DNA of 64,000 nt from Rhyzopertha dominica (Eukaryota; Arthropoda; Insecta; Coleoptera; Bostrichidae): contig QCXZ01000137.1 of the NCBI GenBank assembly GCA_025024175.1, positions 64,444,911-64,508,910 of the forward strand, written 5' to 3'. The notes beneath the pieces were generated by a model. It was not told the origin of the DNA, made no database searches, and was given only the letters and a program-made list of their open reading frames with translations. Positions 38,470-47,400 of the stretch are shown piece after piece; the first letter of the stretch is position 1; each line of letters starts with the position of its first letter. The position numbers and the translations under genes were made by a program.

Positions 38470-39293
38470 TTTTTAACGGAAACACCTGGATATTATACCG
38501 TTTCCTAATAAAGCTTAAAATTTCTCGTTTACGTGTGACATGAAAAGCAATGAAGCTATAAAGCGCAAAATGAAACCAAATGAATTTCTACATCAAAACG
38601 TAACAAAACGAAAAAAAAATCTCTATCTTTTTTAAATATCAATGCATTTTTGAGCTCGTGCTGGTATGCCTTCTATGGTCCTGTCGTCTACCTGATTTAA
38701 ATTTTTAATACGTGAACGTTATTGTACATTTATTTATTAATTTGATTCTTTAAATTACATCACAAAAAGAAATAAAGTGGGTTTAGATATAGTAACCTCC
38801 AGATTACTATATCTAAACCCACTTTATTTTCCTCTTGTTTCTGTCCATTGATTATCAAAAATAGCACTTAGGAGTTGATAAGTACCTATGTAATTATGCG
38901 GAGGTATACCGTCTTACTGAAAATATAGGTTGTGCTTAAAAATAAGATCGAGTTCGTTTGAAAAATTATTGGGAATCTCAGTCATAAATTATTGTATGTG
39001 CATCCAATTAAACGGCATCAAATGTTAAAACTGAAATAGAGCTGGAAAGCTATTGGATTAATTAACAAAACATTTTCTGTAGACCTGTAATGATGTTTTT
39101 TTTTTCACGGTATATTCCGGAATTTGAGTAACTGAGCTCTTTGGTTCATAAACCATAACCGGGACTATAACGAAATACATTTTCACGATGGAAATGGTGA
39201 CAAAAGCAAGTATTTTCGCTGGATATTCTGCTAATAGCGCTTGAACTGGTCTATGCTTATAAGAGATTTTATACTTTTTTAGAATCTAATGCA
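38470..39293. other. Non-coding, with a strong hairpin
   Basis: AT-rich DNA; the only structure seen is the 26-bp hairpin at 38770-38829. Confidence 0.4.
38770..38829. repeat. Perfect 26-bp stem, 8-nt loop hairpin
   Basis: Arm 38770-38795 (starting AAATAAAGTGGGTTTAGATA) is exactly inverted at 38804-38829 around CCTCCAGA. No flanking duplication was seen. Confidence 0.9.
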
Positions 39294-39299
39294 TACTTC

Positions 39300-39489
39300 T
39301 GTGGGATCCTGGAGGGCTACACACGCTTTCCACGCCGACTGGTCGTCAGACTGAGGGATAAGTGAAAAGTGGGCGAGGGTCATGACAGTTTTTCTTTGAC
39401 AGCTAGATTGGAACGTTTTCCTATTTTCAAGTTACGTTATTAGTGTATAAAATAGTTAACAATATTAAAGATTGAATATCCTGATCCCA
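39300..39489 (+). repeat. Left LTR
   Basis: 190 bp, TGTGGGATCC...TGATCCCA, identical by eye to the right LTR. The short inverted ends (TGGGATC/GATCCCA) are typical of LTRs. Confidence 0.93.
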
Positions 39490-39496
39490 TAAAATT

Positions 39497-39514
39497 TGGG
39501 GGCTCGTCCGGGAT
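39497..39514 (+). other. Primer binding site complementary to tRNA-Pro
   Basis: TGGGGGCTCGTCCGGGAT is the exact complement of a tRNA-Pro 3' end, the same primer site known from murine leukaemia virus. Confidence 0.9.
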
Positions 39515-39562
39515 AAGGATAAAGATAAGGATAAAGATAGGGATAAGGATAAGGATCGGGAT
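39511..39562 (+). repeat. Degenerate GATAAG hexamer array in the leader
   Basis: About eight units of GGATAA/AGATAA start inside the primer site and run into the untranslated leader. The cause and role are unknown. Confidence 0.7.
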
Positions 39563-40007
39563 CAAGAGAGAGAAACGATCGAATTAGGCGAAACGTGAAC
39601 TTGATATGAGTGCGCGGTTTGGTGTTGGGTACCGAGAGAAATACTATCATTACAGCCAAGACGATTGACGACACAGAAGAAAAAGACGAAGACGAGAAAA
39701 CGACATTTATAACCACGACGACGCAAAAGACGTGAGAAGAAAGAACAACGGTACAACTACTAAACGACGTGTAATTACAAATGCAGGTATCTCATTAACG
39801 GAAGACGAGGTAGGTGCCTAGCATTAATGTAATTAAAAAGTGTGGCATGTTACCAAAGTTCTGAATTCGCTAACATAACGACGAAAAGACGACGGTGGAC
39901 GGTTAGTGGTTACTAACGACGTTCTGTTTTGTTAAACATTGAACTGTGCTGTGACGACGTGTAATCGTTCATACTTGAACATAACATATTTGCATTAAAC
40001 TGACTTT

Positions 40008-40919
40008 ATGATGTGCTCGCTTGGTGATATTTCTAAGATATCGGAGAATATAAAATCAGCATCATCTGCTGTAATAAAAAAGTTTCATAAACTTATTTCC
40101 GAACAAGAATGTGACGGTCGAACTGTGCGTAAGAAAGTAAAAGACTTTCGGGGCTTTAACTACGAAACCGGTTCAGAACAATTTAAAGCTAAACTGCAGT
40201 ACGCTAGTGAAAACTTCACGATAAACGATCTTACCAGTTTCGCGAATCTTTTGCATATAGACTACGATATGAGCAAACCTGAATTAATAAACAAAATCTG
40301 TATTTGTTTGACAGACTTGAAGATATTAGTAAATACTAGCGAAGATGAACCAGAAGATGATGTCGACGAGGACGGGGATGATGATGTAGAAAAAGTCCAC
40401 GAAGTACAAGGTAATCAAATGAGATTTGAAGACATGCGTCCAGTAGCGTCAAGTTTTTCGCACGCACCGCATTTTTCAATGAGTTTTCGGGACATCGAAG
40501 AGTCCGTCAAGGTTTTCGATGGAACTAAGTCATATTCAGTGGAAAAATGGATTAATGACATTGAAGATATGTCAAAATTGTTATACTGGGGTGAGCTACA
40601 CACCTTCATTTTTGCAAAGAAGCGCCTCGACGGCCTGGCAAAACTATTTATTCAAAGTGAAAAGGGTATTAATACGTGGGCAGCACTGAGAAAAGCTCTA
40701 CTGAAGGAATTTTCCTCGAAGCTGAACAGCGCAGTGTTACACAAAATGCTGACAGCAAGAAAATTGAAACCAGAGGAGAACGTGCAGGAATATTTTTTAC
40801 AAATGAAAGAACTAGCCAGCAGGGGAGACGTCGAAACAGAAGCGCTTATACAGTACATAATTGATGGGATAACCGATGAGATAATAGTAAAATTGTATTG
40901 TATGGAGCTACAAACCTAG
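40008..40919 (+). CDS. Gag with N-terminal DEK/SAP-like module
   Basis: 303 aa. Residues 27-105 resemble the SAP-type DNA-binding region of the chromatin protein DEK: HKLI, then TVRKKVKDFRGFNYETGSEQF, then a helical DLTSFANLLHIDYDMSKPELINKI stretch. An Asp/Glu run (113-130) follows, as in DEK. Residues from about 150 on are a Ty3/gypsy capsid-type Gag (FDGTKSYSVEKWINDIEDM, KPEENVQEYFLQMKELA, IQYIIDGITD). The frame ends inside the conserved Gag C-terminal segment, which continues (LYGATNLDELK) in the -1 frame of the next feature. The break is therefore either a single-base indel or a frameshift site. The DEK match is by eye. Confidence 0.8.
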   Translation: MMCSLGDISKISENIKSASSAVIKKFHKLISEQECDGRTVRKKVKDFRGFNYETGSEQFKAKLQYASENFTINDLTSFANLLHIDYDMSKPELINKICICLTDLKILVNTSEDEPEDDVDEDGDDDVEKVHEVQGNQMRFEDMRPVASSFSHAPHFSMSFRDIEESVKVFDGTKSYSVEKWINDIEDMSKLLYWGELHTFIFAKKRLDGLAKLFIQSEKGINTWAALRKALLKEFSSKLNSAVLHKMLTARKLKPEENVQEYFLQMKELASRGDVETEALIQYIIDGITDEIIVKLYCMELQT

Positions 40920-42502
40920 ACGAACTTAAAAGCAAGCTGCAGATTTATGGTGACTTACGAGAGAAAATGCCTTGGATAAATAAAAACAGAAGCAGAAGAA
41001 ACATCGAAATGAAACGAGAAAAAATGGAAACAAGCAATTTCAAGAGATTACCCTCAGTGATTAGATGTTTTAATTGCGGAATTAAGGGACATAAATCCGT
41101 TGATTGTAAATCAAAGGGTGATGGTACCAAATGTTTTTACTGCAACAATTTCGGACACAAATCCTTTGAATGCCCAAACAAGCGATCCAACCAAAGTAAA
41201 TCAACGACGCCATCTACTGCTAATGTTGGGATACAGAAAATTGAAGCAGATTATTTTGGGAAAATGAGCAAAGCCATAACGATTGAAAACGTTCAACTAT
41301 CTGCATTAATTGATACTGGTAGCTGTGTAAATTTAATAAGACATGACATGTTATCAAACCTAGGACCAGTTCATCTGGAAGAAACTGATATTACTCTTAA
41401 TGGGTTCGGAGCATCCAAAGTCAGAGCTTTAGCAAAATTTAGGACCAATGTTGAAGTAGATCATGAAAATTTCATGTGTACTATGTATATTGTACCAAAT
41501 AACGTAATGACAACAGAAGTAATATTGGGAAGAGAATTGTTGGATGAAGCACAAGTGATTATAAACAAAGAAGGTTTGAAAATTACGAAGCACCAAGAAG
41601 AACGAGAAACTGATATAATGAACATAAAGATAGACGACGCTAATACAGGAATTGAAGTAAAAGTAAAAGTAATAGATGAAAACATTCTCTTTGAGGAAAG
41701 CCAAGAACAGAGTGGTAAACTAAAAGAAACTGAAGACTTAATTGAAAAACACGAAGAACAGAGTGATAAACCACAAGTAATTGAAGAAGGCGAAGAAAAA
41801 GGTGATGTCGTTGAAGAAAGTAGCTCAGATAAAGAAACAAAGACTAAAGATTCGGTTGAAGATAAAGAGAAAAGTACACAAACGATTAAAAATTTGACTG
41901 AAACCGACACTGTAAAAGAGAGTCAAAAGGAGATGCTTATCAATGGTGCAAATGTATTGCAAGAAAATGTAGATAGAAAAACTCCTGCCAGTGATGCAAA
42001 TATTTTAAAAACAGACATGGATCTTGAAGATATAAGCATTCAAGAAGTACTTGAAATAGATATGAAGAAACAGTTTGAAGGTTCTAGAGAAAAATTGAGG
42101 CTGGAAGCAAAGAAGCAAATAGAGAAGATTCAAGAAGAAAATAGAAAAGGTAACAATCTAAGGAGCAGACAATGCCAGAAATACGAAATCAGCGACTTAG
42201 TAGCTATAAATAGAAGCCAGATGGGCCCAGTTCTAAAACTAAAGCCGAAGTATCTTGGTCCGTACAAAGTAGCGAAGGTCAAAGAAAGTAATGCCTATGA
42301 TGTAAGGAAGATCGGACATCACGACGGCCAAGTTAGAATACCAACGTGTGCAGAATTCATGAAGCATTGGCCTCAGCACCAAGACGATGACCAAGCAGAT
42401 GAAGATCACCCGAGACGTGTGAAGTGCAGGACGGCCGAGATGTGGGATCCTGGAGGGCTACACACGCTTTCCACGCCGACTGGTCGTCAGACTGAGGGAT
42501 AA
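40898..42502 (+). CDS. Gag C terminus, protease and integrase GPY/F tail (RT/RH/IN core deleted)
   Basis: The frame is open from upstream of 40898; the listed start is not an ATG, and translation probably enters by frame change from Gag. Two CCHC zinc knuckles (CFNCGIKGHKSVDC, CFYCNNFGHKSFEC; residues 57-70 and 79-92) are followed by an aspartic protease (LIDTGSCVNLI, DTG at 139-141, and VILGRELL). Next is a long Glu/Lys-rich linker, then PKYLGPYKV (residues 450-458), which is the GPY/F module from the integrase C terminus. None of the RT (YXDD), RNase H or integrase (HHCC, DDE) motifs is present. The last 20 or so codons lie in the right LTR. Confidence 0.82.
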   Translation: MYGATNLDELKSKLQIYGDLREKMPWINKNRSRRNIEMKREKMETSNFKRLPSVIRCFNCGIKGHKSVDCKSKGDGTKCFYCNNFGHKSFECPNKRSNQSKSTTPSTANVGIQKIEADYFGKMSKAITIENVQLSALIDTGSCVNLIRHDMLSNLGPVHLEETDITLNGFGASKVRALAKFRTNVEVDHENFMCTMYIVPNNVMTTEVILGRELLDEAQVIINKEGLKITKHQEERETDIMNIKIDDANTGIEVKVKVIDENILFEESQEQSGKLKETEDLIEKHEEQSDKPQVIEEGEEKGDVVEESSSDKETKTKDSVEDKEKSTQTIKNLTETDTVKESQKEMLINGANVLQENVDRKTPASDANILKTDMDLEDISIQEVLEIDMKKQFEGSREKLRLEAKKQIEKIQEENRKGNNLRSRQCQKYEISDLVAINRSQMGPVLKLKPKYLGPYKVAKVKESNAYDVRKIGHHDGQVRIPTCAEFMKHWPQHQDDDQADEDHPRRVKCRTAEMWDPGGLHTLSTPTGRQTEG

Positions 42503-42630
42503 GTGAAAAGTGGGCGAGGGTCATGACAGTTTTTCTTTGACAGCTAGATTGGAACGTTTTCCTATTTTCAAGTTACGTTATTAGTGTATAAAATAGTTAA
42601 CAATATTAAAGATTGAATATCCTGATCCCA
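42441..42630 (+). repeat. Right LTR
   Basis: 190 bp, identical to 39300-39489. It contains the stop codon of the upstream frame. Confidence 0.93.
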
Positions 42631-42756
42631 TACTTCTATAAGGCAATACAATATTAAAAAGTTAGTTTAATAAGGAGCCATTTTGTCGCAGGCATCGAAC
42701 GTTTACAAAACTAGCCGAAGGCTTGTCCTTTCGTTTGACAAGCTGAGTAGTTCTTA

Positions 42757-44279
42757 ATAATAATAATAATAAATAAATTTATTCTCCAGGAATGTTTTAC
42801 ATAAATAATTACAACAAAATACAAATAAATATATGACATCCTGCAAGAAAAGGATCATGGTCAGATTCTAAGGATCACTATAGACCTCAGATTCTGATCT
42901 TCCCCATAATCCTAAGTACATAATAAAATAAATATTCTATGAGCGTACAATAAATCAAATATCCTAAATAAAAATTTGTTTTATTTGGTGGCTTGAATCA
43001 TAAAAACTAAATGTATCATTGTTGAATATACAAAATTATACTTTAAAGTTAAATTTGAGTGTCCATTTAAGTAACACATCTTTAATAATAGTTAACCTAG
43101 CATTCAGTAAGTTATTTGCATGAAGTAAATTAATAACTTTTGCCGCAACATATGAGTATGAACCACAGAACTGAGCTGTATAATGTCTGGGAATTGAAAG
43201 GAGGTAAGTATCTCTAACATTAAGACAATGAACATTTTTTCTAAGAACTAATTTAGTTTTTAAGTAAGAAGGATTGCCCTTCTTTACTATGTGGATACAC
43301 AATTTACAATAGTGAAGGAAAGTCTGTTCGAAGACCTTTAACCAGCCGATATCATGAATAGCGCCACTTATATGATCCCTCCTTCGCAACCCGCAAATAA
43401 ACCGGGCACAGGAATTTTGTATCCTTTGGAGCCTTCTATAATTATATTTTGTAATACAGGGGCTATATGCTAAATTGCAGTACTTTATATGATACATTAC
43501 AAGTGCTTCCGATAAGATGCGCTTACATCTGAAGTTTAGTATTGCTCTGCTTTGAAACAGAAGTTTTAGACTGGAATAAGATTTTTTTAAAATATGATTG
43601 ATGTGGGTATTAAATTTCATGTCAGTGTCTATATAAAGCCCTAAATTTTTTGAAGATTCTACAATAGGAAGTGTTTCATTGTCAATGTTAATATTTACCT
43701 GATTTATATATTGCATGCGGCTCTTTCTACCAAATACCATTACTTTAGATTTATTAGGATTAAGAGATAAGCAATACTTTTTTGATATATTGAAGAGCGC
43801 TGCTAAGTCTTTATTTATGTACATATTGCTCTGCAAAATATCATTGGCTTGGCATGAGTAGTACAACTGAGTGTCGTCCGCGTAGAAGTGAAACTTACAA
43901 TATCTGAAACATTCCTCAAAACGGGAAGTGTACAAAGCAAAAAGTATCGGGTCTAAAATTGAACCTTGAGGAACACCGCTAATGCATACTGCAGGTGCTG
44001 ATGACAAGTTGTTATAAATGACTGATTGTTGGCGATTGCACAAATAATTTTGAAGAAGTTTTACTGACAAATTCGAAAATCCAAGGAATTGTAACATTGA
44101 CAACATCAATTTGTGATTAATTCTGTCGAACGCTTTAGTAAAATCAAGCAATACCAAAATTGTAAGCAAGTTTTTGTCAGTCGCAGCTATAATGTCATCG
44201 GTCACAGTTAATAAGGCAGTGGTGCAACTATGTTGGGATCTGAATCCAGACTGCAGGTTAGGAAGCAATTTATACTGTT
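42757..44279 (-). mobile_element. LINE, 3' part (RT palm to 3' tail), interrupted by the giant palindrome
   Basis: The minus-strand frame 44268-43036 encodes the later part of a CR1/Jockey-like reverse transcriptase: LPNLQSGFRSQHSC, VLLDFTKAFDRINH, SGVPQGSILDPILFALYTS, FHFYADDTQLYYS, SLNPNKSKVMVFG and the thumb region, to WTLKFNFKV. The catalytic YADD is intact. The 3' UTR ends in an (ATT)n-type tail at 42757-42775. The 5' part lies beyond the palindrome at 59606-60050. Confidence 0.88.
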
Positions 44280-44310
44280 AGTAGAACTAGTTTGAGACTT
44301 CTGTATCACT

Positions 44311-44373
44311 CATTTGCATATTAGCCAGTAGGGGGCGTTTGAGGGCGCAAAATTACGCATTTGCATATTAGCC
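44311..44373 (+). repeat. Subterminal direct repeats, left arm
   Basis: CATTTGCATATTAGCC occurs at 44311-44326 and 44358-44373, 47 bp apart, within 100 bp of the element end. The mirror copies are in the right arm (59506-59521, 59553-59568). They are possible binding sites for the mobilising enzyme. Confidence 0.8.
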
Positions 44374-44823
44374 CAATCGAGCATGTGTGTAATTCGCGAT
44401 CAAAAATTTTTTTAATTTTCGATTATTTTTGCTGAATGTGACGGGATGAGAAATATGACGTTCATACGGTAATAAGCGAATTTATTAAGTGTCAATTATT
44501 TTTATTCGACTTTTTTGAATTTGGTGTGATGGAATGAGATGTGAACTGTGCCTGACATTTGTATTTTATAGCAGCATGTTTCTGACTGAGGCTTTTACGC
44601 CCTAATGAGATGGGGGACAATATCAGCGAAGGTGGGTTGCTGATGTGTAATTGATATGAAATATTTATTTGCTATTACCACATATTGCTTTTGTATATAA
44701 TATGCATGGCGATATGACCAATGTACTCCTAACCATTGTTATGATATGGTGGGGGTTGGTACCGCGGTCCACGCTCTATATATAGGCAACCCCCAGGACA
44801 GGGGTAGGTGGAATTTTTTTACT

Positions 44824-44899
44824 ATGCCGAATGCTGGATTTGAACCCGCTACCTCCGGTATGGCAGTCCAACACCTTACCGCTGCGCCAAACGCAAACT
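44824..44899 (-). ncRNA. tRNA-like pol III promoter segment, left arm
   Basis: The minus strand reads TTGGCGCAGCGGTAAGG (A box-like) and GGGTTCAAATCC (B box), with tRNA-like spacing. The T arm folds with one mismatch. The acceptor stem does not pair and the anticodon stem is weak, so it is a tRNA-derived SINE head, not a functional tRNA. Confidence 0.6.
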
Positions 44900-45130
44900 T
44901 ACCTAACGGCCGTTATTATTGTCTATTTAAGAGTAGGGCCACTCATCAATTTATCATTTTTAAACTGAGATGGGATATTAGGTAAAACTTACCGCTAAGT
45001 CCGCTTAGGGAGCACATTTTGACAGTAAATGGTTAATAATTACCTATGCCCATGTTTTTCTATGGTTTTATACTATTTTTTTTGTCATATTTCATACAAT
45101 GGATTTTCGTTGTGGCCTGCTGGAGGGTTT

Positions 45131-45995
45131 CAATGATTATCAGTTATCTGGAATAAGAATAAACAAATTAATATTAAGAGTATTCATAGATTTGAACCGT
45201 GATTGTGTGGCAAAAACATCAAATAATGGTTACAGCACGACTTAATTGAGCTAAATAACTGTCATTTCACATCCTAGGCTAATCCACAGCAGGTGTGCGA
45301 TTTCTTTATAAAATGCACTAAATAAGAGACTAAAGCNACCAGCATGCAATGATTATCAGTTATCTGGAATAAGAATAAACAAATTAATATTAAGAGTATT
45401 AATAGATTTGAACCGTGATTGTGTGGCAAAAACATCAAATAACGGTTACACCACGACTTAATTGAGCTACATAACTGTCATTTCACAACCTAGGCTAATC
45501 CACAGCAGGTGTGCGATTTCTTAAAAAAATGCACTTAATAAGAGACTAAAGCCACCAGCATGCAATGATTATCAGTTATCTGGAAATAAGGATAAACAAA
45601 CTAATATTAAGAGTATTAATAGATTTGAACCGTGATTGTGTGGCAAAAACATCAAATAACGGTTACACCACGACTTAATTGAGCTACATAACTGTCATTT
45701 CACAACCTAGGCTAATCCACAGCAGGTGTGCGATTTCTTAAGAAAATGCACTTAATAAGAGACTAAAGCCACCAGCATGCAATGATTATCATTTATCTGG
45801 AATAAGAATAAACAAATTAATATTAAGAGTATTAATAGATTTGAACCGTGATTGTGTGGCAAAAACATCAAATAACGGTTACACCACGACTTAATAGAGC
45901 TAAATAACTGTCATTTCACAACCTAGGCTAATCCACAGCAGGTTTGCGATTCCATTAAGAAAATGTACTAAATATGAAACTAAAGCCAGCAGCAT
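45131..45995 (+). repeat. 216-bp tandem array, 4 copies (left arm)
   Basis: Units begin CAATGATTATCAGTTATCTG at 45131, 45347, 45563 and 45780. The last copy is slightly diverged toward its end. Confidence 0.92.
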
Positions 45996-46079
45996 GTGAA
46001 TACATAATGTAAACTCTGACTTCAGATAGCTAAGCAAAACGGTGAATATAAATTTAAAATTACTAAACTAGCATAAATC

Positions 46080-47400
46080 TACGACTGTTAGTCAACTCTG
46101 TTTATATAAAAGAATGGATTTCAAGTGATTGAAGTTATATTAGAATAAATGAAATACTTGCTACTATGTCTATTGAGAGTCATAGAAGGAACAAGCTGAA
46201 TACCAAAACACACACGGTAAGAATGTGTTTAAGGCAGGTAAACTAATAAAAAACACACTATACTTCGTTGTATATCGTGATTTTCCTTTTCAACTAGTTT
46301 ATGCATGCTGATTGTCATAAATAATGTTAAAATTGTCAGCTTTTTTTAACTAATTCTGTTCATCAAAAAGCATATATTTCATGTGATTGTAATTAAATTG
46401 AAATAATATAATTAATTGACTTTTGTTGGTAGTTTATTAAATATAACTCGCATGTCAGTTATCAATCTTGTAGGTTGAGAAGTTGCTTGTTACCGTCATC
46501 TATCATAGCATACAGGATATTTGATGTAATAAATAACAATCAGCTACATGCTACTAGACTAGCAAAAATCTATGATTTCCTAAAACCACCCTCGTACTCC
46601 ATATGTCGTGAACGTAGTCAATTCTGTTTATATAAAAGAATGGATTTCAAGCGATTGAAGTAGAATTAGAATAAACGAAATTGTGTTTTCACAGCATATG
46701 GAACGTTTTAAATATATAAAAAAAATTGGCGAGTTTTTTCATTATTTTTGCACTAGATTGCTTAAATTATGCCACTACATGCTTTTTTTTTTCTCTAAAA
46801 TGAGCAATACTCGTACGCTTAATTTGGAAAAATACTTGATGCTGTGTATGTAGATAATCATAAATGGAGCAAGCTGATGAAGCACGGTAAAAATGCGTTT
46901 AAGACAACTACACTACTGAAAAATATACTGTGTCGTACTTCGTTGTATATCGTGAATTCCCCTTTTTATTAGTTTCTGCGTGTTAATTATATTAAATAAT
47001 GTTAAAATTGCCTGCTTTTTAACTAATTCTGTTCGTCTAAAAGCATATATTTCTTGCGATTGAAGTAATGTACTTAAATGAGTATTGTTTGGACTTTAAT
47101 AAATATAACTAGCATTTATTATATGTTGAGAAGTTGCTTATTACCGTCATCTATCATAGCATTTAGGGTAATTGACAAATAGAAAAATGACGCGATTTCC
47201 TTGTTTATCTTCCTAATACTTGCTTATTTAAATTATGACGCAGCATACTTTTTGTCTAATTAGCAGTACATATGTTTCTAAGTAATAACAAGAAGCAAAT
47301 TGAGAGAGCAGAAGCAAACAGTCGTTCAGGAACGATGAAAATGTGTTTAAAAGAACTAAACTACTCGAAAATCTACTTCATGATGTGTTATGAATAGCCT
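46080..47400 (+). repeat. Diverged ~500-bp subrepeats in the left arm
   Basis: Phrases such as TATATAAAAGAATGGATTTC (46104, 46629), TACTTCGTTGTATATCGTGA (46262, 46937) and TAACTAATTCTGTTC (46349, 47017) recur in the same order, giving two to three old tandem copies. The set is mirrored at about 56040-57360. Confidence 0.7.

Larger units (their letters stand above)
39300..42630 (+). mobile_element. Non-autonomous Ty3/gypsy-type LTR retrotransposon with intact LTRs
   Basis: This 3,331-bp element has two identical 190-bp LTRs (TG...CA), a 6-bp target duplication TACTTC (39294-39299, 42631-42636), and a tRNA-Pro primer site 7 bp after the left LTR. Inside are a Gag frame with an unusual N-terminal DEK-like module and a second frame with zinc knuckles, protease, an acidic linker and a GPY/F-type integrase tail. 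Reverse transcriptase, RNase H and the integrase catalytic core are absent. Identical LTRs mean a recent insertion, so movement must have depended on enzymes from another copy. Confidence 0.9.
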
